A DNA stretch of 64,000 nt from Luteimicrobium xylanilyticum (GCF_009429125.1 NZ_CP045529.1:3410001-3474000), one strand, 5' to 3'. Shown: positions 1-7,990, counted from the stretch's first letter. A program made the numbers and translations. The notes: generated by a model not told the origin, from the sequence alone.

Positions 1-316
1 CGACGACGCCCGCCGCGTGCTCGACGTGCCCGTGCGGGTCGAGCACGAGCAGCTCGGTCGACGTGCGCGGCGCGAGGCCCAGCAGGTCCTGCGACGTGAT
101 GGAGTGCAGCCAGCTCAGACGATCGGGGCCGGCCACCCGGACGACGCCCGTGTGCGAGAGGTCGGCCACCGCGCCGCCGCGACCGAGCGCGCGCTGCTCG
201 GCCGTCGGGTCACCGTAGTGCCAGGCGACGCCCGCGTCCGGCCCGCTCGCCTCGACCGCGCCGTGGCGCGCGAGCAGCGGGCTGCGGTAGGCCGGCGCCC
301 CGACGGCGTCGGTCAC
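1..316 (-). CDS. ygfZ: YgfZ/GcvT-family folate-binding protein, 3' part cut by window edge
   Basis: The first 105 codons of a YgfZ (COG0354)-type protein are visible; the rest lies left of the window. The N-terminus carries the 'YRSPLLARHGAVEA' opening, 'WHYGDP' and 'DLSHTGVVRVAGPDRLSWLHS', typical of tetrahydrofolate-binding GcvT-like proteins. Family members act in maintenance of Fe-S enzymes (YgfZ in E. coli). The GTG start (316-314) overlaps the stop of the upstream nitrobindin-like gene by 4 bp (GTGA), so the two are translationally coupled. In actinobacteria this pair is commonly adjacent (recalled, not checked). Family assignment is secure; the exact substrate is not. Confidence 0.85.
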   Translation of the reverse strand, partial: MTDAVGAPAYRSPLLARHGAVEASGPDAGVAWHYGDPTAEQRALGRGGAVADLSHTGVVRVAGPDRLSWLHSITSQDLLGLAPRTSTELLVLDPHGHVEHAAGVV

Positions 317-843
317 GACTCCTCCTGGCGCTCGAGACGCGCGGACGCGTAGCTCTGCAGCGGGTTGCCGAACGCCGCGAGCTCCCAGACCCACATGAGG
401 TCGCCCTCCACCAGCCCGTACAGGCGCTTCGCGGCCGTCACCTCCGCGGACGACGCCGTCCGGGCGAGGAGGTCGTGCACCAGGTCGACGCGTCCGTCGC
501 CCACGGCACCGACGTAGAGGGTCAGCCAGCCCGCCGGGTCGGCGAGCATGACCTCGAGCGCCTGCTGCGACTCGGACAGCCCCTCGGGGCGGTCGGGCGA
601 CACCCGCCAGTAGCCCGTCTCGGTCTGCCACACGGGCAGCTCGTCCGACGCCGGCTCCGCGAGCCGGATCGTGGACTCGTAGCGCAGGTAGGGGCCGCCG
701 TCGTGGTCGAACACGACGTCCTGGACGAACGCGGCCTCGTCGATCCCCGGGTAGGAGATCACGCCCTCACCGCGCCACCTCCCCACCAGCCAGGCCAGCG
801 GGTACACCTCGGGCGCGAGCCCCTCCGGGAACGCGAACGGCAT
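313..843 (-). CDS. Nitrobindin-like heme-binding beta-barrel protein (FABP-like, DUF1794)
   Basis: 176 aa, matching the family's usual 160-200 aa. The diagnostic N-terminal motif 'LVGRWRGEGVISYPGI' (about residues 19-34) and 'YLRYES' are seen. The protein resembles Rv2717c and plant nitrobindin: a ten-strand barrel that binds ferric heme and can react with NO or peroxynitrite. No signal peptide is visible, so it is probably cytoplasmic. It starts with ATG at 843 and is the first gene of a two-gene minus-strand unit with ygfZ, overlapping it by 4 bp. Whether this copy keeps the C-terminal heme-ligating His is unclear: the tail has no obvious conserved His. The fold assignment is strong and the heme role is inferred. 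Confidence 0.85.
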   Translation of the reverse strand: MPFAFPEGLAPEVYPLAWLVGRWRGEGVISYPGIDEAAFVQDVVFDHDGGPYLRYESTIRLAEPASDELPVWQTETGYWRVSPDRPEGLSESQQALEVMLADPAGWLTLYVGAVGDGRVDLVHDLLARTASSAEVTAAKRLYGLVEGDLMWVWELAAFGNPLQSYASARLERQEES

Positions 844-846
844 GGG

Positions 847-954
847 TCAGCGCTGGCCCTCGAACAGGCGGTACACCGCGTAGCAGGCGAACCAGACGAT
901 GGCGACGGTCGTCACCCCGAGCAGCGTGACGAAGAAGATCTCGGTACCGGTCAT
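847..954 (-). CDS. Small single-pass membrane protein, 35 aa
   Basis: A short minus-strand frame from ATG (954-952) to TGA encodes 35 residues: MTGTEIFFVTLLG..., a hydrophobic stretch at about 6-27, then a positively charged tail ending 'YRLFEGQR'. The charge pattern predicts an outside-N, inside-C single helix. The stop lies 3 bp from the start of the nitrobindin-like gene, so it probably leads that operon. I do not recognise a named family. It could be a regulatory small protein or a spurious frame, but coding-like GC use at third positions and tight spacing to the next gene favour a real gene. Confidence 0.55.
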   Translation of the reverse strand: MTGTEIFFVTLLGVTTVAIVWFACYAVYRLFEGQR

Positions 955-1037
955 GGCCCGATCCTACGTCGGCCGCGTGCCCCTCCCGGGGTGCGTGGAG
1001 GGCCCGGCGCGTGGCGTCGGTCTCATACGCTCGACCC

Positions 1038-1448
1038 GTGACGACCACACCGACGACCAGCCCCGCCCCGGCCCCGACCGCGGCACCAGCCCGCACGCTC
1101 GTCGTGAAGACCACGAGCGGCACCGACCGCCCCGAGGCCGCGAACCAGGCGTTCACCGTCGCCGCGGCCGCCGTCGCCGCCGGCGTGCCGGTGAGCCTGT
1201 GGCTCACGGGCGAGGCCGCGTGGTTCGGGGTGCCCGGGCGCGCGGCTGAGCTCGCCCTCGAGCACGCCGCGCCGCTCCCCGACCTGCTCGACGCCGTCCT
1301 CGCCGCGGGGACCGTCACCGTGTGCACGCAGTGCGCGGCGCGGCGCGGGATCACGCCCGACGACGTCCTGGCGGGCGTGCGGATCGCCGGCGCCCCCGTG
1401 TTCGTGGAGGAGGCCCTGGCGCCCGGCGCCCAGGCGCTCGTCTACTGA
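1038..1448 (+). CDS. DsrE/DsrF-like protein
   Basis: 136 aa from the GTG at 1038. A Rossmann-like DsrE fold is suggested by 'LVVKTTSGTDRPEAANQAF', 'AAGVPVSLWLTGEAAW' and the cysteine pair in 'VTVCTQCAARRGI'. Related proteins (DsrE, YchN, peroxiredoxin-like) carry sulfur or act in redox reactions using such a Cys. The N-terminal 15 residues are Thr/Pro-rich and low complexity. A TACGCT hexamer at 1025-1030 sits 7 nt upstream of the GTG with no Shine-Dalgarno, so the mRNA is probably leaderless. It ends 13 bp before the convergent sigma-factor gene. The family call is fairly firm; the physiological role is unknown. Confidence 0.75.
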   Translation: MTTTPTTSPAPAPTAAPARTLVVKTTSGTDRPEAANQAFTVAAAAVAAGVPVSLWLTGEAAWFGVPGRAAELALEHAAPLPDLLDAVLAAGTVTVCTQCAARRGITPDDVLAGVRIAGAPVFVEEALAPGAQALVY

Positions 1449-1461
1449 GACGCCGGTCCGC

Positions 1462-3003
1462 TCAGGCCGGACGCAGCCACACGGTCGAGCCCGCCGGGCC
1501 CGTGAACGTCACGGTGACGACGTCCGCGCTGCCAGCCCACCAGACCTGCACGTACCAGCGGCCGTGCACCCAGGGCAGCACCGACGCGGCCGAGCCGGAG
1601 CCTCGGACGCCCGTGATCGTCACCCCGTCGCTCGCTGCGACCCGGTAGAGGGCGAAGCTCAGGTCGTGGACCGGGAGCCTCGTCGTGAAGGACTGGGCCG
1701 TGGGCTCCGCGGAAGGCGTCGGATCGGGCGTCGGGGTCGGTGTCGGAGCCGGGGCCGTGGGGCCGGACGTGCTCCCCGGCCCGGCGGGGGCGGTGGGCGA
1801 CGACGCCGGGGCCGTCGGCCTCGTGGTCGCCGGCGTCGTGGTTGTCGGCGTCGTCGGGTGGCTCGTCGGCGTGGAGGTCCCTGTCGGGCGCCGCGAAGGC
1901 TCCGGGTCGCTCGCGGAGCTCGCCCGCCCGGAGTCGTCGCCCCGGCTCGCCGCAGTCGACCCGGGGACGAGCCCCTCGTCGGGCGCCGTGTCGCTCGGGC
2001 CCTCCGACGGGACGGAGCCCGGGGCCGTGGCGGACGACGTCGGGCTCGCCGCGGGCAGGGAGCCCGGCTCGTCGGGTGCGCTCCCGGCCGCACCGAAGCG
2101 GTCCCCGCCCGCCGCGTCGACCACGGTGGTGGCGGTCGACGACGCCGGCCCCGGGTCGCCGTCGGGCCGGAGCACCATCGCGCTCGCAAGACCGGCGGCG
2201 ACGACGAGCACCCCGCCCGCCACGGCGACCGTCGTGGTCGCGCGACCCCACCGTGAGCCGCCGACCGCAGCCGTCCCGCCGGCCGTGCCCGCGAGCGCCG
2301 CGGCACCCTTGAGCGCGCCCGCCCCGAGCCACGGTGCGATCGCCTTGAGCCCCCACGAGACCTCCCGGACGTCGATGAACGCGCGCGTGCACGCGGCGCA
2401 GCCGTCGACGTGCTGCTCCAGCTCCCGCCGACGCCGGGCGCTGAGCCGCCCCTTGAGATACCCGTGCATCCCGGCCCGCGCCGCGCGGCACCCGGCCTCG
2501 TCGGTGAGCGCCGCGTGCGCCGCGGCGAAGCCCTCCGCCAGTCGCTCCTCCGCGCGGCGCAGCCGCACCGTGACCGCGTGCGGCCGGACGTCCAGCTCCT
2601 CGGCGATGGCCGTGACCGACCTCTCGTCGACGTGGCGGCTCCACAGGAGGTCACGGTCCGCACCCGTCAGCCCGTCGAGCGCGCGGCGCAGCATGTCGAC
2701 GTCCGCCTGACGCTCGGTCTCGAGGGCGGCGACGTCGGGCACGGCCGGGGCGAGCTCGGTCAGCACCTCGTCCTCGACGGGTCGCGCACGCGACGCCTCA
2801 CGGGCCAGCGAGTACCCCTCGTTGACGGCGGCCCGGCGCCAGTAGGCGAGCGGGGCGTCGAACGTGACGCCGTCGTCGGCCAGCCGGAGCATCTTGACGA
2901 GCGCCCGGCTCGCCGCCTCCTCGGGGTCGACACCCCGGACGGCCGACGCCACGGCTGCGACGACGCGAGGGCGGTGCTGCGCCCAGTCGCTCGTGTCCTC
3001 CAC
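1462..3003 (-). CDS. ECF sigma factor fused to zinc-finger anti-sigma domain, membrane anchor and extracytoplasmic tail
   Basis: 513 aa from GTG 3003, preceded by ACGGAGGA about 7 nt upstream. Order of parts: sigma region 2-like (about 6-75), sigma region 4 with a helix-turn-helix ('VTAIAEELDVRPHAVTVRLRR', about 130-150), then a complete ZAS anti-sigma signature C172-x25-H198-x3-C202-x2-C205. One transmembrane helix follows (about 257-278), then a 150-residue Ser/Thr/Pro linker and a C-terminal 75-residue beta-rich domain ('VHGRWYVQVWW', 'VTVTFTGPAG'). Known ECF factors are soluble and paired with a separate ZAS anti-sigma; here both are one membrane protein. By inference, release of the sigma part would need proteolysis or zinc/redox switching. 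I do not recognise the outer domain. Confidence 0.8.
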   Translation of the reverse strand: MEDTSDWAQHRPRVVAAVASAVRGVDPEEAASRALVKMLRLADDGVTFDAPLAYWRRAAVNEGYSLAREASRARPVEDEVLTELAPAVPDVAALETERQADVDMLRRALDGLTGADRDLLWSRHVDERSVTAIAEELDVRPHAVTVRLRRAEERLAEGFAAAHAALTDEAGCRAARAGMHGYLKGRLSARRRRELEQHVDGCAACTRAFIDVREVSWGLKAIAPWLGAGALKGAAALAGTAGGTAAVGGSRWGRATTTVAVAGGVLVVAAGLASAMVLRPDGDPGPASSTATTVVDAAGGDRFGAAGSAPDEPGSLPAASPTSSATAPGSVPSEGPSDTAPDEGLVPGSTAASRGDDSGRASSASDPEPSRRPTGTSTPTSHPTTPTTTTPATTRPTAPASSPTAPAGPGSTSGPTAPAPTPTPTPDPTPSAEPTAQSFTTRLPVHDLSFALYRVAASDGVTITGVRGSGSAASVLPWVHGRWYVQVWWAGSADVVTVTFTGPAGSTVWLRPA

Positions 3004-3124
3004 GCCGGTCCTCCGTCCCTCGGCGTCCGTCAGCCGAGCCACTATGCCATCGGCCCCGGCCAGGTTTCCAAAAGCTCGTGCCGAGAACGGTGTGACATCC
3101 CGACCGCACGCGCGTCCAGGAGGC

Positions 3125-3349
3125 ATGACACGCCCCGACGACCGCCCTGCGCTCCTGCGCCTGGGCGCCGACTACCTCACCGCCTACGCGGCGAACGACG
3201 CCGTCACGCTGTTCCGCCTGGCCGACCGCTGGTCCGAGACCGCGCTGCGCGACGCGACCTGCGAGGTCGCGCTCGTCGGTCTCCGCGCCGCCCTCGGTCC
3301 GACCGGCGTCGACGCCGTGTGCCGCCACCTCCGGGAGGTCGGGGCATGA
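3125..3349 (+). CDS. Hypothetical protein, 74 aa
   Basis: Starts at ATG 3125 behind a strong AGGAGG (3117-3123) and encodes a 74-residue, mostly helical, acidic protein ('LLRLGADYLTAYAANDAVTLFRLADRW'). There is no transmembrane segment and I recognise no motif. It is the first of three plus-strand genes: its stop overlaps the next start by 4 bp (ATGA). It diverges from the fused sigma-factor gene across a 121-bp gap that must contain both promoters. A link to that sigma factor is possible but only positional. Small helical proteins in this arrangement are also common in actinobacterial mobile regions. Confidence 0.55.
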   Translation: MTRPDDRPALLRLGADYLTAYAANDAVTLFRLADRWSETALRDATCEVALVGLRAALGPTGVDAVCRHLREVGA

Positions 3350-3480
3350 GCGCGTACCTCGGCCGCGTACGCGCCTTCCTGGGGCGCCGCCCGCGGACGT
3401 CGCTCGTCGTCCTCGTGCCCGCCTGTGTCGTCGTCGGCATCGCGGCCGGTCTGGCCGTCGGCGCGCTCACGCTCCGCTGA
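3346..3480 (+). CDS. Small membrane protein, 44 aa
   Basis: The ATG at 3346 overlaps the previous stop (ATGA). The 44-residue product has a basic N-terminal amphipathic part ('YLGRVRAFLGRRPRTS') followed by one strongly hydrophobic helix of about 22 residues (about 19-40) and a two-residue tail. This is a typical single-span small membrane protein with the N-terminus inside. No family recognised. Its tight coupling to the genes on both sides argues that it is translated. A function together with the Cys-rich protein downstream is conceivable, but nothing in the sequence shows one. Confidence 0.55.
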   Translation: MSAYLGRVRAFLGRRPRTSLVVLVPACVVVGIAAGLAVGALTLR

Positions 3481-3487
3481 GGCCGGC

Positions 3488-4042
3488 GTGCTCCACCATC
3501 CTCCGGACCGGCCGCACCTGCGCGTCGTCGCCACCCCGCCGGGCAGCCGCGGCCGACCCCACCTCGCGCCGTGCGCGGCCGGGTGCGTCCGCCCGGCACA
3601 CCACCGCCCCGGGTGCGCCGACCCGTGCTGCGACGGCTGCCTGCCCCGGCCCGCCGGGCACGGCGTGCTCTGCGACGGCTGCCACGCCCGGCTCGCGCTG
3701 GCGCTGCGACGCCTGCCCGCCGTCGTACGGGACCACGCCGACCGCCCGGACGAGCCGCAGGCGCTCCGGGTCTACGACGCGGTCGCCACGTGGGTCCGCG
3801 ACGCGCTCGAGCTGTACCCGGTGCCCACGGAGCGCCCGGCCCGGCTCGACGCCGCCGTCCACGCGCCTGCGCACGGACCCGTCACGCGACGCCACCGGCC
3901 GCTCGGCCTCGGGGACGCGGCCGGCCTCGGGGACGCCGTGCGCGCGCTGTGCGGGTGGCTCGACCGGCACCTGCCGTGGGTCGAGGCGCAGCCGTGGGCG
4001 GCGCGGCTGGCGGCCGAGCTCGGCGATCTCGCGGCGCCCTGA
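3488..4042 (+). CDS. Cysteine/histidine-rich putative zinc-binding protein, 184 aa
   Basis: The GTG start at 3488 lies 7 bp after the preceding stop. Residues about 20-70 contain seven or more Cys plus several His arranged as 'CAAGCVRPAHH', 'GCADPCCDGCL', 'GVLCDGCHARL', which look like two small zinc knuckles. The remainder (about 70-184) is helical, with 'WVRDALELYP' and 'RALCGWLDRHLPWVEAQPW'. Proteins with this layout (N-terminal zinc knuckles, helical C-terminus) occur in actinophages and integrative elements; that is from memory and not checked. I do not know the function. It ends the three-gene plus-strand group and is followed by the leaderless regulator gene at 4080. Confidence 0.6.
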   Translation: MLHHPPDRPHLRVVATPPGSRGRPHLAPCAAGCVRPAHHRPGCADPCCDGCLPRPAGHGVLCDGCHARLALALRRLPAVVRDHADRPDEPQALRVYDAVATWVRDALELYPVPTERPARLDAAVHAPAHGPVTRRHRPLGLGDAAGLGDAVRALCGWLDRHLPWVEAQPWAARLAAELGDLAAP

Positions 4043-4079
4043 CGCGACGGACCGCGCCGCACGTGCGTACCGTGCGGCC

Positions 4080-5066
4080 GTGTCCTCCCCCGTGCCCGCG
4101 GGCCCCGACGTCGTCCTCGACCGCCTCCGCCGCGTCGCCGTGCTCGTGCTCGAGGGCGCCAAGCCGCTCGACGTCGGGATCCCCGCGCAGGTGTTCACGA
4201 CGCGTCCGAGCATGCCGTACGAGGTACGCGTGTGCGGGGCGGCGCCCGGACTCGTGACCGGCGGCGACGGACTGGCGTACCACGTGGCGTCGGGGCTGGA
4301 CGCCCTCGCGTGGGCGGACGTCGTCTTCGTCCCGGGCTACCGGTTCCCGGACCGCGACGCACCCCCGGCCCGCGTCGTGGACGCGCTGGTCGGGGCGCAC
4401 GAGCGCGGCGCCCGGCTCGCCGCGATCTCGACGGGCGCGTTCGCGCTCGCGGCGACCGGCCTCCTCGACGGGCGACGCGCGACGACGCACTGGCACTACA
4501 CACGGGCGCTCGCCGCGAAGCACCCCCGGATCCGGGTCGACGAGAACGTGCTGTTCGTCGACGAGGGCAGCGTGCTCACGTCGGCGGGCGCGGCGTCGGG
4601 CATCGACCTGTGCCTGCACGTGCTGCGCGGCGACCTGGGGGTCGCCGCGTCCAACCATGCGGCGAGGCGACTCGTCGCCGCGCCGTACCGCAGCGGCGGG
4701 CAGGCCCAGTACGTCCCGCGCAGCGTGCCCGAGCCCCTGGGCGAACGGTTCGCCGCGACCCGAGAGTGGGCCCTGCACCGGCTCGACCGGCCGCTCACCC
4801 TCGACGTGCTCGCGCGGCACGCCGCCGTCTCGCCGCGGACGTTCTCCCGCCGCTTCGCCGCCGACACCGGGTGCACGCCCATGCAGTGGGTCCTGCGGGC
4901 GCGCATCGACCTCGCCCGCGAGCTCCTCGAACGGTCGGAGCGGAGCGTCGAGCAGGTCGCCGACGACGTCGGGCTGGGCACGGGCGCGAACCTGCGCCTG
5001 CACTTCCAGCGGGTCCTCGGGACGACGCCCACCGAGTACCGGCGGACGTTCGCGCGCGGCGAGTAG
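4080..5066 (+). CDS. GlxA family AraC-type transcriptional regulator with DJ-1/PfpI-like sensor domain
   Basis: 328 aa. The N-terminal half (about 15-185) is a DJ-1/PfpI-like amidotransferase fold ('VAVLVLEGAKPLDVGIPAQVF', 'DVVFVPGY'), and the C-terminal half (about 225-325) holds two helix-turn-helix motifs of the AraC/XylS family ('PLTLDVLARHAAVSPRTFSRRF', 'SVEQVADDVGLGTGANLRLHF'). At the nucleophile elbow the sequence reads 'AISTGAF', so the catalytic Cys of PfpI enzymes is absent, as is usual for GlxA-type sensors. TACCGT at 4068-4073 lies 7 nt upstream of the GTG with no ribosome site, indicating a leaderless mRNA. The target genes are unknown; GAPDH lies just downstream. Confidence 0.88.
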   Translation: MSSPVPAGPDVVLDRLRRVAVLVLEGAKPLDVGIPAQVFTTRPSMPYEVRVCGAAPGLVTGGDGLAYHVASGLDALAWADVVFVPGYRFPDRDAPPARVVDALVGAHERGARLAAISTGAFALAATGLLDGRRATTHWHYTRALAAKHPRIRVDENVLFVDEGSVLTSAGAASGIDLCLHVLRGDLGVAASNHAARRLVAAPYRSGGQAQYVPRSVPEPLGERFAATREWALHRLDRPLTLDVLARHAAVSPRTFSRRFAADTGCTPMQWVLRARIDLARELLERSERSVEQVADDVGLGTGANLRLHFQRVLGTTPTEYRRTFARGE

Positions 5067-5171
5067 CCGTCGTCGGGCGTGGCGCGATCCTTGCGGACCC
5101 TGGCGCAGGCGCCCCTGTCTGAGCCGCGGCCCACGGACCAGCCTGGTGGGGAACCGAGAGGAGACCCACCC

Positions 5172-6182
5172 ATGACCCGCACTCCCACCCGCGTGGCGAT
5201 CAACGGCTTCGGCCGGATCGGGCGCAACGTGCTCCGCGCGCTCCTCGAGCGCGACACCGACCTCGAGGTCGTCGCCGTCAACGACCTCACCGAGCCGGCC
5301 GCGCTCGCCCGGCTGCTCGCGTTCGACACCACGGCCGGGCGGCTCGGGCGGCCCGTGTCGGTCGACGGGGACGACCTCGTCGTGGACGGCCGCCGCATCA
5401 GGGTGCTCGCCGAGCGCGAGCCCGCGAAGCTCCCGTGGGCCGAGCTCGGCGTCGACGTGGCGCTCGAGTCGACGGGCCGCTTCACCGCCGCGAGCGACGC
5501 CCGAGCGCATCTCGACGCAGGCGCGCGGCGTGTCCTCGTGAGCGCCCCGTCCGCCGGAGCCGACGTGACCCTGGCCCCGGGCGTGAACACCGAGGCCTAC
5601 GACCCTGCGCAGCACACGATCGTGTCGAACGCGTCGTGCACGACGAACGCCCTCGCGCCGCTCGCGTCCGTGCTCGACGAGCTCGCCGGCATCGAGCACG
5701 GCTTCATGACGACCGTCCACGCGTACACGCAGGAGCAGAACCTCCAGGACGGGCCGCACCGCGACCCGCGGCGTGCCCGCGCGGCCGCGGAGAACATCGT
5801 CCCGACGACGACGGGCGCCGCCAAGGCCATCGGCCTGGTCCTGCCGCAGCTCGACGGGAGGCTGTCGGGCGACTCGATCCGGGTGCCGGTCCCGGTCGGG
5901 TCGATCGTCGAGCTCAACACCGTCGTCGCACGGGACGTCACGCACGACGACGTCCTCGCCGCCTACCGCACGGCGGCCGACGGGCGGCTGGCCGGGATCC
6001 TCGAGTACTCGGACGATCCCCTGGTGTCGTCGGACATCACGGGCAACCCGGCGTCGTCGGTCTTCGACTCGGCGCTGACGCGCGTCGACGGGCGGCACGT
6101 CAAGGTCGTGGCCTGGTACGACAACGAGTGGGGCTTCTCGAACCGCGTCATCGACACGCTCGAGCTGCTCGGCGCGTCCTGA
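5172..6182 (+). CDS. gap: Type I glyceraldehyde-3-phosphate dehydrogenase
   Basis: 336 aa, normal length. The NAD-binding start 'RVAINGFGRIGRNVLRAL', the catalytic 'SNASCTTNAL' (Cys at about residue 157), 'HAYTQ' (His) and the C-terminal 'WYDNEWGFSNRV' are all present. It catalyses G3P + NAD(P) + Pi to 1,3-bisphosphoglycerate in glycolysis or gluconeogenesis. ATG 5172 follows a good GAGAGGAGA site. Unlike the main actinobacterial gap, it is not next to pgk and tpiA. It also reads 'FDTTAGRL' where most enzymes have 'YDSTYGRF', so it may be a second, specialised copy. The coenzyme preference cannot be decided by eye. Confidence 0.93.
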   Translation: MTRTPTRVAINGFGRIGRNVLRALLERDTDLEVVAVNDLTEPAALARLLAFDTTAGRLGRPVSVDGDDLVVDGRRIRVLAEREPAKLPWAELGVDVALESTGRFTAASDARAHLDAGARRVLVSAPSAGADVTLAPGVNTEAYDPAQHTIVSNASCTTNALAPLASVLDELAGIEHGFMTTVHAYTQEQNLQDGPHRDPRRARAAAENIVPTTTGAAKAIGLVLPQLDGRLSGDSIRVPVPVGSIVELNTVVARDVTHDDVLAAYRTAADGRLAGILEYSDDPLVSSDITGNPASSVFDSALTRVDGRHVKVVAWYDNEWGFSNRVIDTLELLGAS

Positions 6183-6234
6183 GACCCGGCCGCCCCCTCG
6201 AGACAAGCCGCCTGGCGGGGTACTTCGGCGCGGC

Positions 6235-6714
6235 TCAGGCCGCGGCGGGGCGCAGGCGCCGCAGCGCCACGTAGAGCTCGCACCCGAGGCAGAAGTCGAA
6301 GACGGCGTTGAGCACGGCCGCGACGAGCGCGAGCGCTGCGGCGACCGGGACCGCGGCGCCGACGCCCGCCACCCCGAGCACCAACCCGATGCCTGTGATG
6401 ATCAGCCCGACGAGCTGGGCGAAGCGCGGCGGGCGCGGGTCCTCGAGCTCGTTCGGCGGGGCGAGGCGCGGGCGCACGAGGAGCCTGAACAGCGCGCCCT
6501 GCCACGTGCCCTGCGGCCCGCGTGCCGCGCCGAGCGCGAACGACAGCACGACGACCAGCAGCAGCCACACCGCGGCGGGCGTGCCGGCGAGCAGGAGGAC
6601 GACGGCCAGCAGGACCGCGGTCACCCCGGCACCGAACCGGGGGCCGCGCGGGTCGATCCCCGTCGGTGCGGTCACGGCGGTGGTCGTGCCGGTCTGGGGC
6701 TCGTGCTCGGTCAT
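6235..6714 (-). CDS. DUF4395 domain membrane protein
   Basis: 159 aa with four hydrophobic segments (about 30-48, 48-66, 100-118, 120-138) and the family's 'DPRGPRFGAGVTAVLL' opening and 'FDFCLGCELY' end with a CxxC pair. DUF4395 proteins are regularly encoded next to thioredoxin-like genes in actinobacteria, as here (61 bp after the thioredoxin stop). The paired cysteines may be an electron exchange site with that thioredoxin in the membrane; this is inference. It is the last gene of a three-gene minus-strand operon and is convergent with gap, with only 52 bp between them. Confidence 0.85.
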   Translation of the reverse strand: MTEHEPQTGTTTAVTAPTGIDPRGPRFGAGVTAVLLAVVLLLAGTPAAVWLLLVVVLSFALGAARGPQGTWQGALFRLLVRPRLAPPNELEDPRPPRFAQLVGLIITGIGLVLGVAGVGAAVPVAAALALVAAVLNAVFDFCLGCELYVALRRLRPAAA

Positions 6715-6775
6715 CGGGACTCCTGCGTGGCGCTTCGGGGTGTCGCGGGCGAGCCGTGCGCCGCCGGGCGCCGGG

Positions 6776-7213
6776 TCACGCCCCGACGACGGCGAGCGCC
6801 TGCTCGGCCTGCGCGCGGCCGACGGCCCCGGTCATCCGGGCGACCTCGCGGCCGTCCCGGTCGAGCACCAGCACCGTGGGTGCGCGCAGCACCGAGAAGC
6901 GTCGCACCAGGTCCAGGTTCCGGTCGATGTCCATCTCGCTGTGCGAGACGTCGTCACGCCGAGCGACGAGCTCCCCGAGGACGCGGGACGTCGCGCGGCA
7001 CGGGCTGCAGTGGTCCGTCGAGAACTGCACGAACGTCGCGCTGCGGGCGAGCTCGACGCCCCGCTCGCGCCACACGTCGTCGGGCTCGGACGCGACGGGG
7101 GCTGCGCCGTCGGGCGCCGCCACCCGGACGACGCCCTGCCGCGAGCGCCACCACAGGCCGAGCGCGAGCGCGACCACGACGACGGCCGCGACGAGCAGCA
7201 CGCGAACCAGCAC
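6776..7213 (-). CDS. Membrane-anchored thioredoxin-like protein
   Basis: 145 aa from GTG 7213, chosen because AAGGAGG ends 5 nt upstream; earlier in-frame starts have no ribosome site. An N-terminal signal anchor (about 3-21) is followed by a periplasm-side thioredoxin fold with the active site 'FSTDHCSPCRATS' (CSPC), a conserved cis-Pro 'RAPTVLVLDRDG' and the usual C-terminal helix. It probably exchanges dithiols outside the membrane with the DUF4395 protein encoded next. CSPC is closer to TlpA/ResA-like sites than to the CGPC of cytosolic thioredoxin. Confidence 0.85.
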   Translation of the reverse strand: MLVRVLLVAAVVVVALALGLWWRSRQGVVRVAAPDGAAPVASEPDDVWRERGVELARSATFVQFSTDHCSPCRATSRVLGELVARRDDVSHSEMDIDRNLDLVRRFSVLRAPTVLVLDRDGREVARMTGAVGRAQAEQALAVVGA

Positions 7214-7258
7214 CGGAACCTCCTTGCCGAGCTCCCCGCCGCCGACGGCGGCCACGCG

Positions 7259-7990
7259 TCAGCCGATCAGCCGGCCGACCACGAAGATCAGGATGCCACC
7301 GACCGCCACGGGCACGGTCGCCGCGCTCGCGGACGCCCACCGCCCGCGCGTCGTCGGCACGTGACCGAACAGCGCCGCCAGCGACGTCACGACCACGCCC
7401 GCGACGAGCCCCGCCCACAGGCCCGACGGCCAGTCGATGCGCGGGAGCGCCCGCGCGACGCCCGCCCCGGCGGCAGCGGCGAGCACCACGGCCGACCCGA
7501 TGCCCGCCCAGCCGCGCAGCGGCGTCGAGCACACCACGGCGGCCACGGCGATGGCGACGGCGCAGCTCACGACGAGCGCCGCGCCCTCCTCGGACAGGCC
7601 CGCGGCGAGCCAGCCGGAGCAGCCCACGGCGACGACGATCCCGGAGACCTCGCCCGACACGTTCGCGACGAGGTCCTCGCGCGGGCGGCGCCGCGCGAGC
7701 TCGTTGACGAAGGCGAGCAGCAGGCCCATCGCGACCACGACGGGCAGGTTGCGGAGCACCGGCTCGCCGTCGGTGACGTCCACGACGAGCGCCGCCCCCA
7801 GCCCGACGAGCGCCACGAGGAAGCCCGAGGCGCCGCGCGCGTGCAGGTGCATGAGCCCGGGCCAGCCGATCGCCGTCAGCAGGACGAGCACGACGACCGC
7901 CCCCGCGAGGGGCACGGTGCCGAAGTACGCGGCGACCGCGACCATCGCCGCGAGGCAGGCCGTCAGGACGGAGCGGGTGGTCGCGGTCAT
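7259..7990 (-). CDS. Polytopic membrane protein, function unknown
   Basis: 243 aa, almost entirely hydrophobic, with about eight membrane helices and few charged loops ('[12 protein letters not shown]', 'PTTRGRW'). Start ATG 7990. It precedes the thioredoxin-like gene by 45 bp in the same direction, so it heads the redox operon. I recognise the general type (conserved actinobacterial integral membrane protein) but no transporter motif and no catalytic residue. A role in cell-envelope redox chemistry would fit the neighbours but is not shown by its sequence. Confidence 0.7.
   Translation of the reverse strand: MTATTRSVLTACLAAMVAVAAYFGTVPLAGAVVVLVLLTAIGWPGLMHLHARGASGFLVALVGLGAALVVDVTDGEPVLRNLPVVVAMGLLLAFVNELARRRPREDLVANVSGEVSGIVVAVGCSGWLAAGLSEEGAALVVSCAVAIAVAAVVCSTPLRGWAGIGSAVVLAAAAGAGVARALPRIDWPSGLWAGLVAGVVVTSLAALFGHVPTTRGRWASASAATVPVAVGGILIFVVGRLIG

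Noticed and set aside
3882-6206. A 774-codon minus-strand open frame running opposite three well-defined plus-strand genes, and similar long antisense frames elsewhere (for example 17609-20263)
   Set aside because: They are antisense or frame-shifted shadows of clear genes. The very high GC content removes stop codons; compositions are Arg/Pro/Gly-rich and no family motif appears.
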